A stretch of DNA of 8,464 nt from JALXDT01 sp964634755 (GTDB lineage Bacteria > Acidobacteriota > Aminicenantia > JAMOAD01): positions 1 to 8,464 of the forward strand of contig CAZWJH010000094.1 in the NCBI GenBank assembly GCA_964634755.1, written 5' to 3'. A program made the translations under genes and the position numbers. The notes below the pieces were generated by a model. The model saw nothing but the letters and a program-made list of their open reading frames with translations, searched no databases and was not told the DNA's origin. The number at the start of each line of letters is the position of its first letter. Position 1 is the stretch's first letter. Below, piece after piece: positions 1-5,799 of this stretch.

Positions 1-99
1 TTGGAATTTTTGCCAAATTTACTCAAATAATAGTTGGAATTTAGACCAAAAATGCTTAAATTTTACTTGGAATTTTAACCAAAAATATTGATGTATTAT
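1..99. repeat. 33-bp tandem dyad array upstream of ATPase 1
   Basis: Three copies begin at 1, 34 and 67, spaced exactly 33 bp. Each starts TTGGAATTT and has CCAA twelve bases after its first base, giving a dyad TTGG-N8-CCAA (1-16, 34-49, 67-82). The rest of each unit is AT-rich and diverged. The last dyad ends five bases before the -35 box of the ATPase promoter, so the array is well placed to be an operator or activator site. The window begins exactly at the first base of a copy, so further copies may lie outside it. Binding protein unknown; self-regulation by the ATPase, whose family often carries a winged-helix segment, is an inference. Confidence 0.75.
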
Positions 100-116
100 T
101 ATTTATGGGCTATAAT
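88..116 (+). promoter_or_regulatory. sigma70-type promoter of ATPase 1
   Basis: The -35 box TTGATG (88-93) and -10 box TATAAT (111-116) are separated by 17 bp. GC directly precedes the -10 box, as at several other promoters here. The predicted start of transcription is near 123, so the leader before the ATG at 135 would be only about 12 nt and would begin at the Shine-Dalgarno site AAGGAG (124-129). Confidence 0.75.
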
Positions 117-134
117 TACAATGAAGGAGTTATT

Positions 135-1511
135 ATGTATAGGTTGTTAATTGAAAAGTTAAGGCAATGGAAAAGAGAAGAAAATAGAAAGCCACTTCTT
201 ATCAGAGGAGCAAGGCAAGTGGGGAAAACTTATTTGGTAAGGGAGTTTGCAAAAAACGAGTTTGATAATTTTATTGAAGTTAATTTTGAATATGAGCGAA
301 ATATATGCCCAATACTTAATGAAAACCTTGATCCTAACTTTTTATTAAGATATTTATCCGCAAGATTTAGAACAAAAATCACACAAAACACACTAATTTT
401 TTTTGATGAAATTCAGGAATGCCCAAATGCACTGGTATTAATGCGATATTTTTATGAAAAAAGAAAAGATGTATTTTTAATAGGGGCAGGTTCATTATTA
501 GAGTTTGCAATTGAAAAGGTAGGTTTACCTGTGGGAAGAATAAGAAGTTTATACCTTTATCCTCTGAATTTCAAAGAGTTTTTAATTAACAAGGGGTATG
601 AACAATATATCGATCTCTTAAAAGAAAATATTTTAAATGGCAGAATATCAGAGCCTATTCACAAAGATTTGTTAATGTTTTTATCTGAGTATCTTACTAT
701 AGGTGGCATGCCGGAAGTTGTGAACTCATACATTAATAATCCTGATGATTTTGAAACAATATTAAGAATAACCGAGGATATTATAAATGGATACAGAGAT
801 GATTTTCCAAAGTATTCAAAGAAAAGCAAGATAAGATATATTGACATTGTTTATGCTAATACTCTTTTATATATAGGAAAAAAGTATGTTTACAGTAACA
901 TAAGTAGGGAAGTTAAATCCCGAGAAATAAAGGAAGCTCTTCTTTTGCTCGAAAAAGCAGGTGTTTTTTATAGAGTTTTTCACACATCTGCTAATGGACT
1001 TCCTCTTGGTGCGGAAAAAAATGAGAAAAAATTCAAAGTTATTTTTATTGATATAGGGTTAATGCAATCAATTCTGGGTAGTGATAGAAGCGAGTGGATG
1101 AAGGATATTGAGCAGAATTTTATGCTAAAAGGAATGATTGTTGAGAACTTTGTGGGAGCTGAACTCATTTCTTATGAAAATCCATACAAAAAACCGGAAT
1201 TATATTATTGGAACAGAGAAAAAATTATCATAGAAAATAATCAGCGGAAAAAAAAGAAAACAAATGCTGAAGTTGATTACCTTATAAATTTGAATAATAG
1301 AATCATACCTCTTGAAGTAAAGTCAGGAAAGAAAAAGTATTCAGGAAGTTTAAAGATATTTCTGCAAGAGAAAAAATCGGATTTTGGGATAATTTTATCA
1401 ACAAATAATCTTGAAGTTTACAAGAACAAATCAATTATAAATCTGCCTGTATATTCTGTATTTTTGTTAAATGAACTTTATGAGACATTAATTAAGTTAG
1501 TGAAACATTGA
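135..1511 (+). CDS. AAA ATPase with C-terminal nuclease-like domain (AAA_14/DUF4143 type)
   Basis: A 458-residue protein. The N-terminal AAA domain has a P-loop GARQVGKT (25-32), Walker B LIFFDE ending at D91-E92, and the family-typical GAGSLLEF and LPVGRIR/YPLNFKEF segments. The C-terminal DUF4143 region has AEVD (D381) followed by PLEVKSGK (E394, K396), which fits a PD-(D/E)XK nuclease fold. Such proteins are widespread in bacteria and archaea, and their cellular role is unsettled. The start at 135 is chosen because AAGGAG lies five bases upstream; the in-frame ATG at 105 is rejected because the -10 box lies inside that extension. The gene stands alone, with its own repeat array and promoter. 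ATPase activity is a safe inference, nuclease activity is plausible, and the substrate is unknown. Confidence 0.88.
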   Translation: MYRLLIEKLRQWKREENRKPLLIRGARQVGKTYLVREFAKNEFDNFIEVNFEYERNICPILNENLDPNFLLRYLSARFRTKITQNTLIFFDEIQECPNALVLMRYFYEKRKDVFLIGAGSLLEFAIEKVGLPVGRIRSLYLYPLNFKEFLINKGYEQYIDLLKENILNGRISEPIHKDLLMFLSEYLTIGGMPEVVNSYINNPDDFETILRITEDIINGYRDDFPKYSKKSKIRYIDIVYANTLLYIGKKYVYSNISREVKSREIKEALLLLEKAGVFYRVFHTSANGLPLGAEKNEKKFKVIFIDIGLMQSILGSDRSEWMKDIEQNFMLKGMIVENFVGAELISYENPYKKPELYYWNREKIIIENNQRKKKKTNAEVDYLINLNNRIIPLEVKSGKKKYSGSLKIFLQEKKSDFGIILSTNNLEVYKNKSIINLPVYSVFLLNELYETLIKLVKH

Positions 1512-1600
1512 ATGATTGAGCATTGTTGTGGAAATTTCTTAATAGGAGAAATCCTCAAAGCCTAATCTTAAAAAGCATAAAAAAACCTTTTTCTTCATAT

Positions 1601-1702
1601 TGTCCTATTATAATAGGATAGAATCATAGTTTGTCATCCTAATATAATAGTGAAAATATGTGGAAAATTGTCATAGTATATTAGGAAAGATACATTAGCC
1701 AA
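1601..1702. repeat. 34-bp tandem palindrome array
   Basis: Three units start at 1601, 1635 and 1669, a 34-bp period. Unit 1 holds a perfect 16-bp palindrome of TCCTATTA and TAATAGGA (1603-1618). Unit 2 holds the near-copy TCCTAATATAATAG (1637-1650). Unit 3 keeps ATATTAGGA and resembles unit 1 over most of its first 27 bases. TCCTAATATA (1637-1646) and TATATTAGGA (1677-1686) also form a perfect 10-bp inverted repeat. The array ends about 175 bp before the R-M promoter. It may control a closer, unseen transcript or may be a remnant. No regulator can be named. Confidence 0.65.
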
Positions 1703-1773
1703 TAAATTACTCCTTACCGCATAATTTTAATTGTTTTTGTTTTGTGAATCTTAACAATAAAGCCTTTTCCTTT

Positions 1774-1839
1774 ATTAGTTCACCTTATTAAACTAATTAT
1801 CACAATACTAGTTTAACACATTAAACTAAAATTTTAAGA
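1774..1839. repeat. 33-bp double dyad array containing the only CTAG of the window
   Basis: Two units, 1774-1806 and 1807-1839. ATTAAACTAA recurs exactly at 1787-1796 and 1820-1829, and TAGTT at 1776-1780 and 1809-1813, all at 33-bp spacing. Unit 1 carries TTAGTT...AACTAA (1775-1796). Unit 2 carries a perfect 8-bp inverted repeat TAGTTTAA-CACA-TTAAACTA (1809-1828). CTAG occurs at 1808-1811 in unit 2, where unit 1 has TTAG. The array ends about 40 bp before the -35 box of the R-M promoter. A regulatory role, possibly sensitive to methylation by the downstream methyltransferase, is inferred. Confidence 0.7.
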
Positions 1840-1877
1840 TTAATGAGAAAAACTTCATCGGAAACATTAAAATATAA

Positions 1878-1906
1878 TTGACAAAGATATCTAAAAAAGC
1901 TATATT
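1878..1906 (+). promoter_or_regulatory. strong sigma70-type promoter of the R-M operon
   Basis: A consensus -35 box TTGACA (1878-1883), a 17-bp spacer and the -10 box TATATT (1901-1906), preceded by GC. Transcription would start near 1913, within the purine-rich ribosome-binding site AGGGAG (1911-1916) of the small ORF at 1926. It lies about 40 bp downstream of the 33-bp array. Confidence 0.75.
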
Positions 1907-1925
1907 TTTAAGGGAGAATAAAGGT

Positions 1926-2057
1926 ATGTTTTTTTTTAAGATAATGTGTGGTGTACGGAAATCTCAAAAAAGAGTTTTAATAAAAGCCAAAATAACTGAC
2001 TGCTCTCCGCTGAACAGTAAGTTATCGGTGATTCTTTCAAAATCGGATAAAGAATGA
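1926..2057 (+). CDS. Possible small protein or leader peptide, 43 aa, coupled to the methyltransferase
   Basis: An ATG-initiated ORF of 43 codons begins 19 bases after the -10 box, with AGGGAG (1911-1916) nine bases upstream. Its stop TGA overlaps the methyltransferase start as ATGA (2054-2057), the usual layout for translational coupling. The product starts MFFFKIMCGVRKSQ, is basic in its first half and contains two cysteines; no family is recognised and it is too short to be a normal control (C) protein. It could be a real small regulator, a leader peptide whose translation opens the methyltransferase start, or a chance ORF. Position, ribosome-binding site and coupling argue for translation; a conserved product is unproven. 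Confidence 0.45.
   Translation: MFFFKIMCGVRKSQKRVLIKAKITDCSPLNSKLSVILSKSDKE
2031..2055 (+). promoter_or_regulatory. Possible weak hairpin over the methyltransferase start codon
   Basis: ATTCTTT (2031-2037) pairs perfectly with AAAGAAT (2049-2055) across an 11-nt loop. The second arm covers the first two bases of the methyltransferase ATG and the weak AAAG ribosome-binding sequence. The stem has a single G-C pair, so it is marginal, but ribosomes reading the 43-codon ORF would open it. Confidence 0.25.
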
Positions 2058-3340
2058 AAAACAGAGCAAAAGTAATTATAGGTGATAGCAGAAAGATGAT
2101 TGAAATTGAGGATAATTCTGTCCAGTTAGTTGTTACATCTCCTCCCTATTGGTCAATAAAAAACTATGGTGTTGAGAATCAGATAGGTTACGGGCAGACT
2201 CTCCATGAATATTTAAAAGATTTGTACAGAGTTTGGAAAGAGGCGTACAGAGTTTTGGAACCCGGACGGAGATTAGTTATTAACATAGGAGATCAATTTG
2301 CAAGAGCAATAATTTATGGCAGATACAAGATAATACCTTTGCATGCGGAGATAATTTCTCAATGTGAAGATATAGGATTTGATTATATGGGCTCTATTGT
2401 ATGGCAGAAAAAAACCACTATGAATACCACCGGCGGAGCTAATGTTATGGGCTCATATCCTTATCCTCCGAATGGAATGGTTGAAATTGATTATGAGCAT
2501 ATTTTGATTTTTAAAAAACAGGGGAAAAGCAAAAAAGTTTCAAAAGAGGTTAAAGAAAAATCAAAACTTACCAAAGAGGAATGGAAAGAATATTTTTACG
2601 GGCACTGGTATTTTGGCGGAGCTAAACAGATAGATCATGAAGCAATGTTTCCTGATGAATTACCAAGAAGATTAATAAAAATGTTTACTTTCACAGGTGA
2701 AACTGTTTTGGACCCATTTGCAGGAAGCGGTACAACCTTGAAAACCGCAATAGAGCTTAACAGAAAAGCTATTGGTTATGAAATTAATGAAAAATTTCTT
2801 GATATTATAAAGAAAAAGATAGGGATGGAAGGATTATTTTCAAATAGAGAGGATATTGAGATTATGAAAAGGGAGGGAGAAATTGTTCCCGAGAAAATTG
2901 ATTATAAACCTCGAATAAAAGATGCGAAACCCATTGTTGAACCGGAAAAGTTAAAATTCAAGAAGAATGAGTTTTACAAAGTTGCTGAGATTTTAAGTGA
3001 CGGAAGTTTGAGATTAGACACGGGAATAATTGTGAAGTTCAGAGGTGTTGTTATAACTGATATTGAAAAGACTATTTCATATTTAAAGAATTATCTTTTG
3101 AGAAAAAAAGTTTATCTTAAATTTGATAAAAATTATATTGCAAATAACAATTATGTTGAAGCATATGTTTACCTTAAAAACAAAATATTCGTAAATAAGT
3201 ATTTAATAGAGAGCGGACTTGCATTAGCTGATAAAAGCAATAATTATGATATGAGAAAAAAATTTATTAATCTCAAGTTATCCACGGAGAAAAGAGTAAA
3301 AACCAAGGAAATATTTAATAAGAGAGAGAAGATGGTATAA
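2054..3340 (+). CDS. N4-cytosine-type DNA methyltransferase with SNase-like C-terminal domain (predicted CTAG specificity)
   Basis: A 428-residue modification enzyme of a type II R-M system, predicted to methylate the cytosine of CTAG. Catalytic motif TSPPYW (28-33) comes first and the S-adenosylmethionine site DPFAGSGTT (220-228) later, the beta-class order; SPPY rather than DPPY points to N4-cytosine. CTAG is inferred from the MjaI-family partner. Residues about 300-405 resemble a staphylococcal-nuclease (SNase) domain (EILSDGSLRLDTG, then VEAYVYL and LIESGLAL). The usual DGDT reads DGSL, and the RLxGIDxPE segment reads KFRGVVITD, so nuclease activity is unlikely; DNA binding is more plausible. 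The start is firm because TAA lies in frame two codons upstream (2048-2050). Its stop overlaps the endonuclease start by one base (TAATG). Confidence 0.88.
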   Translation: MKNRAKVIIGDSRKMIEIEDNSVQLVVTSPPYWSIKNYGVENQIGYGQTLHEYLKDLYRVWKEAYRVLEPGRRLVINIGDQFARAIIYGRYKIIPLHAEIISQCEDIGFDYMGSIVWQKKTTMNTTGGANVMGSYPYPPNGMVEIDYEHILIFKKQGKSKKVSKEVKEKSKLTKEEWKEYFYGHWYFGGAKQIDHEAMFPDELPRRLIKMFTFTGETVLDPFAGSGTTLKTAIELNRKAIGYEINEKFLDIIKKKIGMEGLFSNREDIEIMKREGEIVPEKIDYKPRIKDAKPIVEPEKLKFKKNEFYKVAEILSDGSLRLDTGIIVKFRGVVITDIEKTISYLKNYLLRKKVYLKFDKNYIANNNYVEAYVYLKNKIFVNKYLIESGLALADKSNNYDMRKKFINLKLSTEKRVKTKEIFNKREKMV

Positions 3341-3957
3341 TGGGGGCTTTAATGGAATTAAAATTAAAAACGGAAGAAATTAGAGAGTTATTGGAAATAG
3401 AAAGCCCCGAGTTTCCCAAGTATGTGACACAAATTCTTAATTTGGCGAATCAAAACGCTCAAGGCACCAGACCTAAAGTTGTCGGACAAATGAGCGACCT
3501 TATAAATAAATTTCCGGGGAAAACCTTGGAAGAATGGGAGAAATGGTATATGGAAAAATATCCGGATTCCATAGACAAAGCTACGGAAAAGATCTCGGAG
3601 ATGATTAATAATCTTAAAGAAGCAATGGAGAAAATTGATGAGAGTATGATAAGACTATGGGTGAGAGATTTGGTAATTGTAAAAACATTCGTAGGTTTAA
3701 AATTTCAGAAGGCTATTTTGAAAAAGATTGCGGAAACATTCGGGACCTCTTATAAATTATCTACGCCTGATGAAGAGGGTAGGGGAATTGACGGATATAT
3801 AGGTGATATTCCCGTTATTCTGAAGCCTATAACATATAATATTGAAAAGAACTTAAGTGAGAATTTGGAAGGTTATATCATTTATTATGAAAAGCAGAAA
3901 AAAGGGTTAAAAATAATAATTCCTGATGAATTGAAAGAAAAATTGAATAGTTTGTGA
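3340..3957 (+). CDS. MjaI-family type II restriction endonuclease (predicted CTAG)
   Basis: A 205-residue protein directly coupled to the methyltransferase (TAATG overlap). Residues about 26-56 carry the stretch LNLANQNAQGTRPKVVGQMS, which I recognise as the signature of the MjaI restriction endonuclease family; the prototype cuts CTAG. The C-terminal half has GRGIDGYIGD (D151) followed by PVILKP (K162), compatible with a PD-(D/E)XK active site in which the usual acidic residue before the lysine is replaced by isoleucine. Translation may instead start at the ATG at 3352, with GGGGG just upstream; this changes only four residues. It would cut unmethylated incoming DNA. The family is confident; the exact sequence cut is inferred. 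Confidence 0.85.
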   Translation: MGALMELKLKTEEIRELLEIESPEFPKYVTQILNLANQNAQGTRPKVVGQMSDLINKFPGKTLEEWEKWYMEKYPDSIDKATEKISEMINNLKEAMEKIDESMIRLWVRDLVIVKTFVGLKFQKAILKKIAETFGTSYKLSTPDEEGRGIDGYIGDIPVILKPITYNIEKNLSENLEGYIIYYEKQKKGLKIIIPDELKEKLNSL

Positions 3958-4094
3958 TTTTAATTATTTATAAAAAACATACTTTTCTTTTTGAATACAA
4001 CTATGAAGTGAAGATCATTTTGTTGTAAAATCCATTACCGTAATCGTGGTTACGATAAAAGTGGAAATTATAGTTCATAAATCGTTAGTTTTTG

Positions 4095-4160
4095 ATACAG
4101 CTTTTTACTGGAAAAACCTGCAGTGCAATACAGTTTTTCACGGAGAAAAATTGTATTATG
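4095..4160. repeat. 33-bp repeat pair without an attached gene
   Basis: ATACAG recurs at 4095-4100 and 4128-4133. In each unit a T5 run is followed by an A5 run: 4102-4106 with 4112-4116, and 4134-4138 with 4146-4150. CTGG and CGGAG lie between the arms. The period is 33 bp. The second unit begins 44 bp before a -10-like sequence, the same distance as in the ATPase 1 array. The layout matches the other arrays but no intact gene follows. Confidence 0.55.
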
Positions 4161-4177
4161 TCGGAGTATGCTATTTT
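4151..4177 (+). promoter_or_regulatory. Weak candidate promoter with no gene
   Basis: TTGTAT (4151-4156) and TATTTT (4172-4177, preceded by TGC) are 15 bp apart, shorter than ideal. AAGGA follows at 4193-4197. The extended -10 TGCTATTTT is identical to that of the DUF6508 gene promoter. Confidence 0.3.
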
Positions 4178-4300
4178 AGTGGTACTTTATTGAAGGACAG
4201 GTAAAAAAAAGCCTTTGACCTTAAATACAAGATGTCATTCGAGAAAACCAAAAGAATTTTAAAGAAAGAGGAATTAAAGAAACAATGAGTTTATAAAAAA

Positions 4301-5488
4301 TTATTTACAACAATAATCTTTTAATCTATTTAATTCGTCAGGATTAGTGATAATGTGTTTTTCTTCCACTTCGTATTTTTCAAAAAGTTTTCTCTGCTCC
4401 GGTGATAACCCCTCTTTATATTTAACTTCAACAAGATATCTGTTATTTATTAAAAAATCAATTTCAATTGAATCCTCTTTAAGATAGCACAATTTTTCTT
4501 TCTTAAAGTTAAGATAAAAATAATTCTCAAACTGTTTACCTAATTTTTTACCTTCGCTGAAAATGTATCTTATACCAATATCAGCGGAATAAATTTTTGG
4601 AGGGGAATTTAGTCTTTGGTTTAATTTGCCACACCTTTTTACGCTTCCGATAATATATGTATTTAAAAAAAAGCCAAAATACCTTGAGACTGTTTCAGTG
4701 GAGAGTTTTAACACTTTTGAAATTTTGTAAAGGCTCAAAACTCCCGAGCTATGGTTCATTAGAAGGAAAAAGAAATCCTTTATGATATCTTTGTCTCTGA
4801 TGTTATTTTTTAACACAATGTCTTTGTAAAGGATATCGTCAATCAAAGAATTTATGTAGCTATTATCTTTTGTTCGGATATATTCAGGAAGCCCGCCTGT
4901 CACTAAATAATCCTCAAAATATTCCTCGAAAATAAAGGTATCTCTTTTGTTAATTGTAATTCCTTTTAGTTCAAGATACTCTTCAAAAAAGAAGGGCAGA
5001 ATTTCCATAATGCTTTCCCTTCCTGTCAAAAAAGCGGAGCTATCCTTTAAAATACTTGCACTTGAAGAAGATGCGTATATTTTAATATTTTCTCTGTCAT
5101 ATAGGTTTTTTAATTGTCTGTGAAATTCCCTTTTATATGTTATCTCATCCAAAAGTACATATATTTTTTTATCAACACTATGGCGGTGTATTTTCCTAAA
5201 CTCTTCAATAATATCCGAAATAGAATATTTATCGAGAATAAAGTCATCAAGAGAAACATAAAAAATCAAATCAGGCTTAATGCCCTTTTCCAAGATAAGC
5301 TTTTTTATAAAAAGCTTCATTAATGTTGTTTTACCAACCCTTCTTAATCCTGTAATAAAAATTATGTTTTTATTGGAAAATTGCTTTTCCATTTCCGAAA
5401 GTAGTTTTTTTCTTTCATACGCTTTAATAAAATTTATCTCACCCTCCCACCACGGATTATATCTGAAAAGTAGAGTTCTTAGTTCCAT
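4301..5488 (-). CDS. AAA ATPase with C-terminal nuclease-like domain (DUF4143 type), second and diverged
   Basis: A 395-residue protein. It opens with the NPWW motif (11-14) common in one branch of this family, then the P-loop GLRRVGKT (47-54) and a Walker B YVLLDE. A segment near the middle (GVLSLYKISKVLKLSTETVSRYF, in two parts GVLSLYKISKVL and KLSTETVSRYF) looks like a winged-helix DNA-binding region. The C-terminal part has IEIDF (D344) and LVEVKYKEG (E354, K356), again PD-(D/E)XK-like. It is only distantly similar to the ATPase at 135-1511, so it is not a recent duplicate. The start is supported by an ideal AGGAGG (5495-5500) six bases upstream and a promoter at 5506-5533. Monocistronic. 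Role unknown; it may repress its own dyad array. Confidence 0.87.
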   Translation of the reverse strand: MELRTLLFRYNPWWEGEINFIKAYERKKLLSEMEKQFSNKNIIFITGLRRVGKTTLMKLFIKKLILEKGIKPDLIFYVSLDDFILDKYSISDIIEEFRKIHRHSVDKKIYVLLDEITYKREFHRQLKNLYDRENIKIYASSSSASILKDSSAFLTGRESIMEILPFFFEEYLELKGITINKRDTFIFEEYFEDYLVTGGLPEYIRTKDNSYINSLIDDILYKDIVLKNNIRDKDIIKDFFFLLMNHSSGVLSLYKISKVLKLSTETVSRYFGFFLNTYIIGSVKRCGKLNQRLNSPPKIYSADIGIRYIFSEGKKLGKQFENYFYLNFKKEKLCYLKEDSIEIDFLINNRYLVEVKYKEGLSPEQRKLFEKYEVEEKHIITNPDELNRLKDYCCK

Positions 5489-5505
5489 ATCATACCTCCT
5501 TTTGA

Positions 5506-5533
5506 ATTATAGCACAATATCAAAAGAAATCAA
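5506..5533 (-). promoter_or_regulatory. Promoter of the minus-strand ATPase
   Basis: On the minus strand, TTGATT (5533-5528), a 16-bp spacer and TATAAT (5511-5506) preceded by GTGC. The -35 box lies between the arms of the nearer dyad and one arm (5519-5526) lies in the spacer, so a protein bound there would block transcription. The predicted leader is about 11 nt. Confidence 0.7.
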
Positions 5534-5581
5534 GCAAAATCTTTTGATTATATCAAAAGAATTTATTATTGCTCTTTTGAT
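5519..5581. repeat. 33-bp double dyad array at the promoter of the minus-strand ATPase
   Basis: ATCAAAAG occurs at 5519-5526 and 5552-5559, and its complement CTTTTGAT at 5541-5548 and 5574-5581. Both pairs are spaced exactly 33 bp. Each unit is ATCAAAAG-N14-CTTTTGAT. A near half-site CTTTTGAA (5499-5506) overlaps the ribosome-binding site. The array overlaps the promoter, so it is probably a repressor operator. Its sequence is unrelated to the array of the first ATPase, though the spacing is identical. Confidence 0.75.
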
Positions 5582-5658
5582 ACGAACATTAGCCCTTTAG
5601 TTTTTTATTGTATTTTTATAAGTCCTAAAGCTTCATATTAAACATTCAAAGGCAAATA

Positions 5659-5722
5659 AATTTTGCACGGTAAATGCAAAATTACATTGAAAAATTGCAC
5701 GAAGCGTGCAAAATTTTATTCA
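5659..5722. repeat. 32-bp double dyad array upstream of the DUF6508 gene
   Basis: TTGCACG occurs at 5663-5669 and 5695-5701, and TGCAAAAT at 5675-5682 and 5707-5714, both spaced 32 bp. Each unit is an inverted repeat of the type TTTGCA...TGCAAA; the second contains TTGCACG-AAG-CGTGCAA, a perfect 7-bp stem. It ends about 30 bp before the -35 box of the downstream gene. Confidence 0.7.
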
Positions 5723-5727
5723 ATTAT

Positions 5728-5737
5728 CCAAATTTGG
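5728..5737. promoter_or_regulatory. Palindrome CCAAATTTGG near the DUF6508 promoter
   Basis: A perfect 10-bp palindrome lies 14 bp upstream of the -35 box. ATTTGG recurs at 5765-5770 inside the promoter spacer, 33 bp from its first occurrence (5732-5737). Short enough to be chance, but it sits where an operator would. Confidence 0.3.
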
Positions 5738-5751
5738 TTATAATTAAAATA

Positions 5752-5780
5752 TTGACATATGAAGATTTGGGTGCTATTTT
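5752..5780 (+). promoter_or_regulatory. Promoter of the DUF6508 gene
   Basis: Consensus -35 TTGACA (5752-5757), 17-bp spacer and -10 TATTTT (5775-5780) preceded by GTGC. A perfect TATAAT at 5780-5785 has poor spacing (22 bp). GAGGGTGA (5789-5796) serves as the ribosome-binding site for the ATG at 5800. Confidence 0.65.
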
Positions 5781-5799
5781 ATAATCAAGAGGGTGATAA

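Larger units (their letters stand above)
1512..1877. other. Intergenic region rich in repeats, upstream of the R-M operon
   Basis: No convincing gene is present. The stretch holds two separate repeat arrays (1601-1702 and 1774-1839, listed separately). An isolated TAATAGGA (1540-1547) matches the half-site of the first array. There is also a weak AT-only hairpin, AAAAAG (1570-1575) with CTTTTT (1587-1592), which could end the ATPase transcript. A 17-codon ORF starting at 1512 has no ribosome-binding site of note and no recognisable sequence. Confidence 0.6.
3958..4300. other. Gene-free stretch, probably the control region of a lost gene
   Basis: No ORF of convincing length. It contains a short inverted repeat ATCGT/ACGAT (4043-4056), a 33-bp repeat pair (4095-4160), a -10-like TGCTATTTT (4169-4177) and the Shine-Dalgarno-like AAGGA (4193-4197). 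No start codon follows at the spacing seen at the other promoters. An 18-codon ORF at 4232-4288 (MSFEKTKRILKKEELKKQ) has no clear ribosome-binding site and may be a gene remnant. Confidence 0.5.

Noticed and set aside
1..99. CRISPR array, because of the 33-bp period
   Set aside because: Whole 33-bp units repeat back to back with conserved dyad and drift, without a conserved repeat separated by unique spacers, and there are no cas genes.
105..134. Upstream in-frame ATG extension of the first ATPase
   Set aside because: The -10 box TATAAT lies inside the extension and the ATG at 135 has a well-placed AAGGAG.
659..1168. Minus-strand ORFs inside the first ATPase
   Set aside because: Antisense shadows of the coding frame; low-complexity products with no family features.
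4039..4056. Inverted repeat as a terminator of the R-M operon
   Set aside because: Stem is only five pairs, no T run follows, and it lies about 80 bp after the endonuclease stop.
5114..5600. Plus-strand ORFs opposite the second ATPase
   Set aside because: They are antisense shadows of a strong coding gene with intact motifs, and lack ribosome-binding sites and recognisable domains.
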